From positions 3,784,679-3,848,678 of the forward strand of contig JAUIZM010000012.1 in assembly GCA_030848705.1 (NCBI GenBank): DNA of 64,000 bases, read 5' to 3'. The notes beneath the pieces were generated by a model. That model ran no database searches. It was not told the DNA's origin and worked only from the letters and a program-made list of their open reading frames with translations. The DNA is from Heracleum sosnowskyi. Lineage: Eukaryota; Streptophyta; Magnoliopsida; Apiales; Apiaceae. The position numbers and the translations under genes were made by a program. This document shows positions 10,372 to 19,486 of this stretch, one piece after another. Each line of letters begins with the position of its first letter. Position 1 is the first letter of the stretch.

Positions 10372-11150
10372 CCCACGCCCAGGAGACATGATTTCTAGGC
10401 GTGGCAACCTAGAGTGTCTCCTAGGCGGGGGTACCAACGCCAAGAAGCTCATTGAGCGAACCTTGAAAAACCCACGCCCAGGAGACATGATTTCTAGGCG
10501 TGGCAACCTAGAGTGTCTCCTAGGCGGGGGTACCAATGCCAAGAAGCTCATTGAGCGAACCTTGAAAAACCCACGCCCAGGAGACATGATTTCTAGGCGT
10601 GGCAACCTAGAGTGTCCCTAGGCGGGGGTACCAACGCCAAGAAGCTCATTGAGCGAACCTTGAAAAACCCACGCCCAGGAGACATGATTTCTAGGCGTGG
10701 CAACCTAGAGAGTCTCCTAGGCGGGGGTACCAACGCCAAGAAGCTCATTGAGCGAACCTTGAAAAACCCACGCCCAGGAGACATGATTTCTAGGCGTGGC
10801 AACCTAGAGTGTCTCCTAGGCGGGGGTACCAACGCCAAGAAGCCTCTTGAGCAGACTGTGAATGACCCACGCCCAGGAGACATGATCTCTAGGCGGGGCA
10901 ACCTAGAGAGTCTCCTAGGCGGGGGTACCAACGCCAAGAAGCCTCTTGAGCAGACTGTGAATGACCCACGCCCAGGAGACATAATCTCTAGGCGGGGCAA
11001 CCTAGAGTGTCTCCTAGGCGGGGGTACCCACGCCCAGAAGCCTCTTGAGCAGATTTTGAATGAGCCACGCCCAGGAGACTTTATTTCTAGGCGTGGGAGC
11101 CTAGAACGTCTCCTGGGCGGGGGTACCCACGCCCAGAACGCAGAATTTTT
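10372..11150. repeat. Eight tandem copies of a 99-bp unit in the Tat element
   Basis: Copies start at about 10372, 10471, 10570, 10668, 10767, 10866, 10965 and 11064. All are 99 bp except the third, which lost one base. Each has CCACGCCCAGGAGACATGAT, a GGCGTGG arm complementary to CCACGCC, then CTCCTAGGCGGGGGTACC. The first five are nearly identical and the last three diverge. Because 99 is a multiple of three, reading frames stay open on both strands; I treat these as by-products. Confidence 0.95.
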
Positions 11151-11263
11151 AAAATATTTGTTTCCCAGGAAAGTGGGCAAAAATTCGCGAAAAATAAAGA
11201 TCTCGAATCTCGAAAAATGACAGTTATAACTTCTACGAAAACCCCGAGGAGATTTTCCCAGAA

Positions 11264-11276
11264 GTTGGGGGGCAAA
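11264..11276 (+). other. Polypurine tract
   Basis: GTTGGGGGGCAAA lies immediately before the 3' LTR, where plus-strand DNA synthesis would be primed. Confidence 0.8.
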
Positions 11277-11782
11277 TGATATGGATAGAAAAGTAATTAT
11301 AGAAATATAATTGCTGATTCAATTATTAGGCCCGACAAAAGGCCCAAAACCCTAATTATTTATTAATTTCGTAATTAATAAATAAGGGAAAAACACAGCT
11401 CATAAATAGAGACCAAATTAAAGTAATATCATCATAGAAGGATCCAGAATCCCAATCAAATAATATGATGAGTCATAACACTTATCAAATAAGGATAATA
11501 CTTGTCTGCCAAGTAAAACACTCCTTATCAGTTATCAATAAGAAGACTTATCTAATAAGTCTCCCAAACGTACCATAATTACAAGGCTCCAGACGCCTAT
11601 ATAAGGACCCCTGATCCTACAATCAGAACTACGTTTTATTGGCTTGATTCTCTATACAACAGAGATACGTAGGCATCTTGTGAGGACCGATTTAGTCTCG
11701 AAACACAAGAGTAGCCATTAAAGCTTGAACGCTCACAAACCCTAGCATTTAATTCACAAAGCACGTTTTTTAATCCATAACA
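11277..11782 (+). repeat. 3' LTR of the Tat element
   Basis: 506 bp, the same ends as the 5' LTR with three transitions between them. CCTGC follows at 11783-11787. Confidence 0.95.
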
Positions 11783-11787
11783 CCTGC

Positions 11788-12095
11788 GTACCCTGTTTAT
11801 ATATAGGGATCAAGCCAACGCAGTTCTGTGATAGGATATTGTTTTTAATCGCTGTGATTGTTAAGGGATATCTTGAGATAAGTTGATTTTATCTTTTTAG
11901 AGTTATATTAGCTTTGTGATTCTTTCCTGATTTGAAAGAATCGTTTGGAGATATTTTCCGTTATTGATTGATTAATATTGATTCTTTCCTCGTTTCAGAG
12001 AGAGGATATTAATAACTTGGGAATTAAGTTAATTATTATTAGATTAATATTGGGAAATTTGTGAGATAATTGAGGTAACCGAAAATATGGCGTAA
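11788..12095. repeat. Right part of 1.05-kb direct repeat, unit 1
   Basis: This continues unit 1 after the retrotransposon and matches 14581-14847 plus 15384-15430. It contains TTTATATATAGGG, a TATA-like box. The match ends at about ATGGCGTAAC. It is uninterrupted at the place where unit 2 carries a Helitron. Confidence 0.8.
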
Positions 12096-12542
12096 CAACT
12101 ACCCCCAGTTCTTCAGTGCAGCTTGATGGACTAGAGAACTAAGCGTGTTTTGATTTTCCGAATTTCCCGAGTCACTGAAACAACTAGGAGTAGAAGATTA
12201 GAAAATAATATGAAGCAGATAAGTACCCGTAATATGTCTATAGATGCGAGGGAGACAACATGATGTGCCCGTAATCTGCCTGTAGATGCGAGGAAGACAA
12301 CATGCGAGATGTGAGTAGAACATATGTACGAGTAGCTTTGCAAGTGTAAGAGAATGAGTGGCTTTGTGTAGATATTGTTGCGCTTTCCCTTGTCAAGTTT
12401 GGCATTGCAAATCCACTATTCAAGATGTAACAGAATATAAAAGCAGCAGTAGTGATGTCTCTGTATGTATGTTGAATAAGGTGATAATGTAATGTGTTGA
12501 GATCGTAGTCCAAACATTATCCCGGAGGATCTTCCTAAGCAT
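12096..12542. other. Non-coding stretch before the 81-bp repeats
   Basis: No convincing gene. A short partial duplication, CCCGTAAT(A/C)TG(T/C)CT(A/G)TAGATGCGAGG, occurs twice around 12226-12300. Confidence 0.5.
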
Positions 12543-13215
12543 GTTAAACAGGACTCCAGCTTATGCATTCCAAGGAAGGTATGCTTTCTACAAGGAAGTC
12601 ATATTCCTATGCATCTTCTCCCTTACAGGGAGGACTTCAGCTTATGCATTCCAAGGAAAGTATGCCTCCTAACAGGAAGTCATATTCCTATGCATCTTCT
12701 CCCTAATAGGGATGACTCCATCTAATGCATTCCGAGGAAGGTATGCCTCCTAACAGGAAGTCATATTCCTATACATCTTCTCCTTAACAGGGAGGACTCC
12801 AGCTAATGCATTCCGAAGAAGGTATGTCTCCTAACAGGAAGTCATATTCCTATGCATCTTCTCCCTAACATGGAGGACTCCAGCTAATGCATTCCGAGGA
12901 AGGTATACCTCCTGACAAGAAGTCATATTCCTATGCATCTTCTTGGTGAGCTTCCCGGAATTACGGATAAGCACCCCGGAAGTACGGGTTTACCAAGGCA
13001 TCCAAGCTTATGCCTTCCGAGGAAGGTATGCCTCTTGACAGGAAGTCATATTCCTATGCATCTTCTCCCTAGAAGGGAGGACTCCAGCTAATGCATTCCG
13101 AGGAAGGTACGCCTCCTAACAGGAAGTCATATTCCTATGCATCTTCTTGGTGAGCTTCCCGGAAGTACGGATAAGCACCCCGGAAGTACGGGTTTACCAA
13201 GGTACTCCAAGCAAC
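12543..13215. repeat. 81-bp tandem repeat block
   Basis: GCATTCC(A/G)AGGAAGGTATGC words start at 12565, 12646, 12727, 12808, 12889, 13012 and 13093, so most steps are exactly 81 bp. Units end in AGGAAGTCATATTCCTATGC. Two copies of a different insert (TTCCCGGAA..TACGG..) break the phase at about 12950 and 13150. I see no supported coding sequence. Confidence 0.9.
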
Positions 13216-13849
13216 ACCTTCCACAAAGAAGGACCTTCAACATAATTCCAAGAAACACCTTAAAGAAGGGCCTTCAAAAATAATTTTCAAGCAACACCTT
13301 AAAGAAGGGCCTTCAAAAATATCACACAGAGACAATCATAGAATTTAAGAGTGTCCAATGTTTATAAGTAAATGTATGATGGACATGATGCACATGATGA
13401 TATGAATGAATGCATGATGCGAATGATGCATATGATGATTAATGAATGCATGATGCGAATGATGCATGGCCTTCAAAACAAGATTACCCCGAAGGGCTTT
13501 CAAAAGAAGATCACCACGTAGGGCCTTCAAACTAAATCACCCTGAAATACCTTCAGAATACGATTAACTCGTAGGGTTTTCAAAAATATTATCATCTTCA
13601 AAAGAGAATTTTCTAAAATATTATCATACTCGAAAGAGGGTCTTCAAAAATATTATCTTCCTCGAAAGAGGGTCTTCAAAAATATTATCATCCTCGAAAG
13701 AGGGTATTCAAAAATATTATCCTTCTTGGAAGAGGGTCTTCAAAAATATTATCCTACTCGAAATAGGGTCTTCAAAAATATTATCATCCTCGAAAGAGGG
13801 TATTCAAAAATATTATCCTTCTTGGAAGAGGGTCTTCAAAAATATTATC
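13216..13849. repeat. Further short tandem repeats (about 45, 50 and 32 bp)
   Basis: Three sets follow one another. CAACACCTTAAAGAAGGGCC repeats fill about 13216-13320. GATGCGAATGATGCAT repeats fill about 13390-13470. A unit of about 32 bp, CTCGAAAGAGGGTCTTCAA followed by AAATATTATC, recurs about eight times in 13590-13849. I see no gene. Confidence 0.85.
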
Positions 13850-15430
13850 CGTGATTTTTCATCATCCCTTATTTTATCCATGCATAGAGAAGCTGTTTCG
13901 GACTATTTTGTGAGATTTTTTATAATGTAATATATTAAAACTCAGTGTAGATCGCCAAAAATGGAAGAAAGAAGCCACTCTGCCTTATAAATGTGTGTCA
14001 TTTGAGTTTTATTAAGAAACTGCAAATAGGCGTCATCAAATTCTGCAGGATGCTATTTTGGGGTGGATTTACGTTCAGTTCTCATCCGTGAGACCCCGAA
14101 CCTAAACTTTACAGGAACTTGAGATCTTGTTCGGGAAATGGTGGCACATTTGATGCAATGATCTATGTCCCAAGCTTTATTAAGTTTCATTTAACAATGA
14201 ATGTAAAATTGAACTTAAACCATGTTCTTTGTAAGCAGCTGCAGCTCCTCGTAAGTTTGGGCTGTTCACTTATTTAACTTCAGAGGCAAATGGGAGCAAA
14301 AAAATCTTAAACTAACCAAACAAAAACAACAGATTTCCTTATTTAAGTACATGATACCTGCATTTCGGAATAACATAGAACAACAACTAGAGAATCACAT
14401 CCTTAGTTATGGAACACGGAAACCGGTGTTAACGGAGGAATTTGGTGATAACAAATTTCGAGGATTGCTGGAATAACGAATTATGAAAACAGGGGGATTT
14501 GGGATTTTTGGATGTTTGGGGCTGGACTTGAAAGGTGTCTCGACTTGTTAGATGTGTCAGATCCTTATTCCAAGATGACTGCGTACCCTGTTTATATATA
14601 GGGATCAAGCCAACGCAGTTCTGTGATAGGATAGTGTTTTTAATCGCTGTGATTGTTAAGGGATATCTTGAGATAAGTTGATTTTATCTTTTTAGAGTTA
14701 TATTAGCGTTGTGATTCTATCCTGATTTGAAAGAATCGTTTGGAGATATTTTCCGTTATTGATTGATTAATATTGATTTTTTCCTCGTTTCAGAGAGAGG
14801 ATATTAATAACTTGGGAATTAAGTTAATTATTATTATTAGATTAATACTAGCTTATAACCCGTGCCAAGCACGGACCGAGCATGAGTTAACATTAAAATA
14901 TTAGTATTAATAAATTATTAATAAATATTATTTAAAAATGTATTTCTCGAGAATTGAATGATAAAAATATATAATAAATAAATAACTATTTAAATATGTA
15001 GTTCGAACTGTGCATAAAGTTAAAGAAATTAAAGTAAATAAATAAATCTTGTATGATTACGTAGCTGCAAAGAATCTAACGCTCGATGAAACTATTGAAT
15101 TTAAAGTAAATAAATAAATCTTGTATAATTACGTAATTGTAAGGAATCGAACCCTGGATGAAGCTAAGGAATTTAAAGTAAATAAATCTTGTATAATTAT
15201 GTAGTTGCGAGGAATCGAACCTGGATAAAGCTAAAGAATTTAAAGTAAATAAATCTTGTATAATTATGTAGTTGCGAGGAATCGAACCTGGATTAAGTTA
15301 AGTGATAACCAAATTTGGTACTTTGGTACTTTAGTACCGCGCGTCATTTTCACATTGTTTTGCTTATTAATAAAGAGTATAAATTAGGAAATTTGAGAGA
15401 TAATTGAGGTAATCGAAAATATGTCGTAAC
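13850..15430. repeat. 1.05-kb direct repeat, unit 2 (carries a Helitron)
   Basis: Second copy of 791-1523 plus 11788-12095. It lacks the Tat element (CCAAGATGACTGCGTACCC is the unoccupied site, near 14577) and has a 536-bp Helitron at 14848-15383. With the insertions removed, the two units differ only by scattered substitutions and one short indel. Confidence 0.85.
14848..15383 (-). mobile_element. Short Helitron (copy B) with paired empty site
   Basis: The plus-strand left edge is CTAGCTTATAACCCGTGCC and includes the hairpin CCGTGC-CAA-GCACGG. On the minus strand this is the typical 3' end: a hairpin about 10 nt before CTAG. The 5' end reads TTTATACTC (TC mutated to TT). Flanks ...TTAATA and TTAGGAAATTT join to match the uninterrupted sequence at about 12047-12065, so insertion was between A and T with no target duplication. 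The interior holds four units of 67-73 bp. Confidence 0.9.
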
Positions 15431-15583
15431 GACCGGCTAAACCAAAGGAAAACTATGACTTTCGGTGCACATTGAGAAAATAACTACATGCAACCAAACT
15501 TAAAAAAGAACAACGATACCATACACATGTTCATCAATATAAGCATAAGAGACTGTAAAATCACATCTATAAGTACCACTGTA

Positions 15584-18301
15584 CTAATTCCAAATGATCC
15601 GCTTCTTCCTGTTTTTTTGTGTTCCTTTAAAGGCCTGAACAATCCCATCGATCAACCACGGGTGTGTATCCGTTAAAATGTTTCCCATAACAAATCCAAC
15701 TACAAGCCCACTTCCAATCCCTGCAAATATAAATACCCAGTCTAATCCACTTGGAAAGGTATCGTCATCAGAATCATCTTCATCTTCGTAATGGTCATCA
15801 GCTGTTGTTGACCGCAACATTTTACAGTTGTTAGATAAAGGGAAACCACAAAGTCCTGAGTTCCCGATATAAGAATTGTTGTCAAATGTCTTGAATTGAG
15901 GGCCCTGTGGAATACTACCACTGAGGTTGTTGAAAGACACATTGAAGAATTCGAGAAAATTAAGTTGTGCTGATAACGGTTGTGGGATGACTCCTGAGAG
16001 CTAGTTTCGCGAGAGGTCCAAAGATTCTAACTGTCTTAACTTTCCGAGGGATGCTGGAATTGGCCCTGTGAGCTCATTGTTTGAAAGATTCTGGAATCTG
16101 TCCTGTGAATTTGTTACTTGAAAGGTCGACACCAGTGAAAATATTTAAAATCTTATTATACTCCATCTTTACACCTTTGTTCGTCAGAGTTATCAAACTC
16201 TGATATGGCCAACTCCACATCACGTTCGGGGTTCCAAAATATATCACTGTGGTAATATATAATTCCATGTCTGGAAGAAATACTTTCATTGCACTCCAAG
16301 TCTTGATATATTCTGCAGGCAAATCACCAGTTAAGCAGTTGTGAGAGAGATCAATGATCCGCAACATTGGAAACTCTGGAAGAATTCTGTCACTTCCCAT
16401 CTCACCATGAAACTTGTTGGAGTGCAGCAGCAGAACTTTCAGTTGCGGAAGAGTCCCTGACCAAATGGGGAAACTTTGCTCCATCTGGTTATCTGAGAGG
16501 TCCAAAATCTCAAGCATTTTACAATTTGGCAATGATTTTGGTATTTCCCCAGTTAACTGGTTTTGACTCAGGTCCATCACCTTCATGATGCATTCTTTTG
16601 GGTATGTTTGAGGAATCATACCAGAAAAATTGTTGTCTTGAAGAATCAGGGCCTCCAAAGAATTGACAAGACACTGAGGAATTGGTCCACTCATGCTGTT
16701 ACTCGATAAATCTAGTATTTTAAGAGACATGCCACCACAGATCATGGGTGAAATCTCTCCAGTCAGTCTGTTGTTAGCCAGAGAGTACAGAATTGTAGTT
16801 GGTGGTGGAATTGGGAGATTCCCTTGCAGCATATTGTGGCTTATGTCTACAATTCTTAAACTTTTACTTGGTAGTTCATGCAGTTTCATGGCTGTCAGGA
16901 AGTTGCCAGAAAGTTGAATTGTCTCCACTTGATCACTTGCATTCCATATCCAATGTGGTATTGTACCGTGAATATTATTTTCTTCCAGGAATAGTGCCTT
17001 TAAATAATTCTGGAATTTCAGAAAGTACGGGATCTCTCTCAAGTTACAGAAACTCAGTTCTAATATTTCAAGCTTTGGAAGACTGAAGTTAGAGTGATTA
17101 GAGTGATGGTGGGTAAGTACTGTTAAATTGTTCAGAGATAGACCGAGTCGGGTAAGATTTTTAAAGCTTAGAAATATGTCAACCTCTACAGTACCCATTA
17201 AGTTATTACTAAAAAGAGAAAGGTGCTCAAGGTTCTTGAGTTGAGAGAATGAACCTGGAATTGGGCCAGTTAGTTTATTAAAGTCCAATATTAACTCAGT
17301 TAATTGGGTCATGTTCATCAGCCACAACGGGATATCACCAGAAAGTAATTAGCTCCAAGGTTAAGAATAGTAAGTTGAGTATGGTTTGAAAGACATAGTG
17401 GGATATCACCGTATAGATTGATATTATTAACGTCCAACAAAGTGAGTTTAGTTAGCTTGTCAAGCCAAGAAAGTTTGTAAGATTTAGTGAACTTGTTAGC
17501 GAAAATTGATAAAAAAGTGAGTTGGGTCAAGTTACCAATTGAGGCTGGAATTGATCCGTAAAATTTGCATCTTCCAATTCGCAATTTAGTTAGTGATTGC
17601 AGGTTTCCGATTGAGACTGGCAGGTGCCCAGAGAAATTTGTGTGAGCAAGTTCCAGTCCCCTCAAGGAGCTTGTTTGGTTAAATTCTGGCAAAAAACCAT
17701 TGAGATCAGGATTGTTACTCACATTAAGGACAATCAGGTCTGGTAAATGGAAAATGTCAATGGGAAAGTCACCGTACAATTGGTTTCCAAGGAGATCAAA
17801 GGAGGTCAACTTTGACAATCCTGAAATCTCAAGTGGGATTTGGCCAGTAAAAGCAGACTTAGAAAGATTAAGTCTGGACAAAATTAAAAGACGGGTAATC
17901 TCAGATGGTATCGGAGAGTTCGTGAAGTCATTGTCAGACAAATCTAGAGTTTCAAGGTGAACAAGGCTAAAGATGGTGCTTCTGGAAGTAAGAGTACCAG
18001 AGAGGAAACTGCTGCTGAGGTGAAGACCAATGACATAACCAGTGGTTTCATTGCACTCAACCCCGTACCATGAGCAGCAATCTCCTCTAGCCTTCCAAGA
18101 CTCGGTCTTGGGGTAAGCAGAGGATACACTGGAGGCGGAACTATTAAGAGAAAGGCTTTGCTTGAAATGTAACAAAGCAGACCTCTCGTGACCGTGGCAC
18201 AATGTAGCAGTAGAGTGTGTCAAATTATTCGCCATAGTAACAACACAAAGACAGTACAGAAAAAACAAGAACATGGAGTTTCTAAGGCTATATGGCTTCA
18301 T
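15584..18301 (-). pseudogene. Receptor-like protein pseudogene (RLP-1)
   Basis: A Cf/Ve-type RLP with all the usual parts but broken frames. The start is taken at MKPYSLRNS, which aligns with the starts of the paralogues at 22225 and 28500; an upstream ATG at 18319 is also in frame. Signal peptide, N-terminal cap (CHGHERSALLHF...CCSWYGVEC) and LRRs lie in 18301-17350. A one-base loss near 17346 shifts the frame into 17327-16074 (more LRRs and the LTNKG loop). A deletion of about 40 bp near 16088, relative to paralogues, removes most of one LRR and shifts the frame. A nonsense codon (AAG to TAG) lies near 16003. The last LRR, acidic linker and membrane segment follow at 15940-15584. Loss of function seems certain unless alternative products matter. 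Confidence 0.88.
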
Positions 18302-18966
18302 AGCATATATTTGATACATTGATTAAGATTTAAAGAATAGCTATATAAAGCAAAAAAATTCAATTGTATCTCTAGTAGACACACTAACAATCCATAGTCG
18401 CAGCATCATTCGTATTCCCTCTAAAGTTCATAAAAGAAAGAACATGGAGCTTCTAGTGGAATATATGGCGTCATTGCATTTTTTTTTGTATCCTTCTACT
18501 TTTATGATATGTGCATCTGCATAATTTCTAAAATTTAAATGTAGATATGATAGTAAGTAAAGATGTTTCTGCATTCTGCAAGAGTTTCTGTGGGACACAT
18601 TGAGATTCTATAGTCTCCTTCGACTCACAAAATCACAGTATAGTTTAAATTTAAATAACAACAAAATGAATGGGTAACATATCTTCTTCTACTTTTCTAA
18701 TATGTACAGTTTCAGAATTTGGTAAATAGCTATATAATATTCTTACAAAAGGAACCATTGTATATGCCGGATGCACTGAGAACCCTACAACTTTTATCAA
18801 AAGAAGTCTGAAAATGAGGAACTTCTTCCACTTTTCCGGTAGTGCAGTTTTAGAGTTGCTGTATAGGTTTTATTTAATGAAGCTACAAGTGTTTCTAACC
18901 AAATGCACTGAGAATCCAAAGTCTTTTTTGGCTCATAAAGCCACAGCTTCAAAAGAAGAATTAGAT
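18302..18966. repeat. Degenerate upstream repeats behind RLP-1
   Basis: At least three worn copies of a module occur at roughly 18480-18650, 18685-18810 and 18815-18965. Shared words are CTTCT(T/A)C(T/C)ACTTTT, then A(T/C)GCACTGAGAA and CTCATAAAGCCACAG-like sequence. A copy of GAACATGGAGCTTCTAGTGG at 18440 repeats the region around the RLP-1 start. These may be remains of earlier RLP upstream regions. Confidence 0.5.
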
Positions 18967-19486
18967 ATGAGAAGAAACTCTTTATAAAGATCAAAGAGAT
19001 AACTGTATCAAACAGTAAGGATCAGAGATACTACTTGTTAAAGATTTAAAAATAGCTGAGAATAGCATTCGTCGGAAAAATATATAAATTTTGGAAAGGT
19101 GTACAACGTGTGAGATCTTGTTAATTTGTCAACTGGTATAGACTTATGAGAACAATTGTACCCTCATAATATTAGATCTTGTAGGTTTCTCAAGTTGGTA
19201 GTTTATGCATAATTATGTGGTGTGGAGAAACAGAAGTAAGAGCAACTGAATGTTTTTAAATTTAACTGGATTTTACATTTAGCTAGGAAATGATGATAAG
19301 CCCTTGAAGACACCAAATAGGAAATGATGATAAGCGCGAATTTTACATTTCCACACAAAAACGAAATATGATTTCTATGTAAAACAACAATACCTCACAC
19401 ATGTCCATCCTTATTAGTAATTGAGACTGCAAAATCACATCTTTGAGTACCAACGATAGTAAACCTGCAACGTCACATATGGTTCC
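18967..19486. other. Intergenic, nothing recognised
   Basis: AT-rich, with no supported ORF. It probably includes the 3' untranslated region of the RLP at 19487-22225. GAAATGATGATAAGC occurs twice near 19285-19335. Confidence 0.5.

Larger units (their letters stand above)
1524..11782 (+). mobile_element. Complete Ty3/gypsy LTR retrotransposon, Tat lineage
   Basis: This is a full-length element of 10,259 bp. It has 506-bp LTRs starting TGATATGG and ending CATAACA, and a 5-bp target-site duplication, CCTGC, at 1519-1523 and 11783-11787. A TGGCGCC primer site and a G-rich polypurine tract are present. Gag and pol are on the plus strand; pol carries a second RNase H domain before integrase, a Tat-lineage hallmark. 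A spliced antisense gene and a tandem-repeat block lie between pol and the 3' LTR. The LTRs differ at only three positions by eye (all transitions), so insertion was recent. It sits in one copy of a duplicated sequence, and the empty site survives near 14577. Confidence 0.95.

Noticed and set aside
10372..11150. CRISPR-like array
   Set aside because: Units are contiguous 99-bp tandem copies without unique spacers, and the window is a plant nuclear genome.
10342..11220. Open frames of 195-202 codons on both strands across the 99-bp repeats
   Set aside because: They follow from the repeat unit being a multiple of three. There is no known domain, and both strands are equally open.
12131..12513. 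Short minus-strand ORFs in the spacer before the 81-bp repeats
   Set aside because: They have no homology that I recognise, they overlap each other and they lie in repeat-like sequence.
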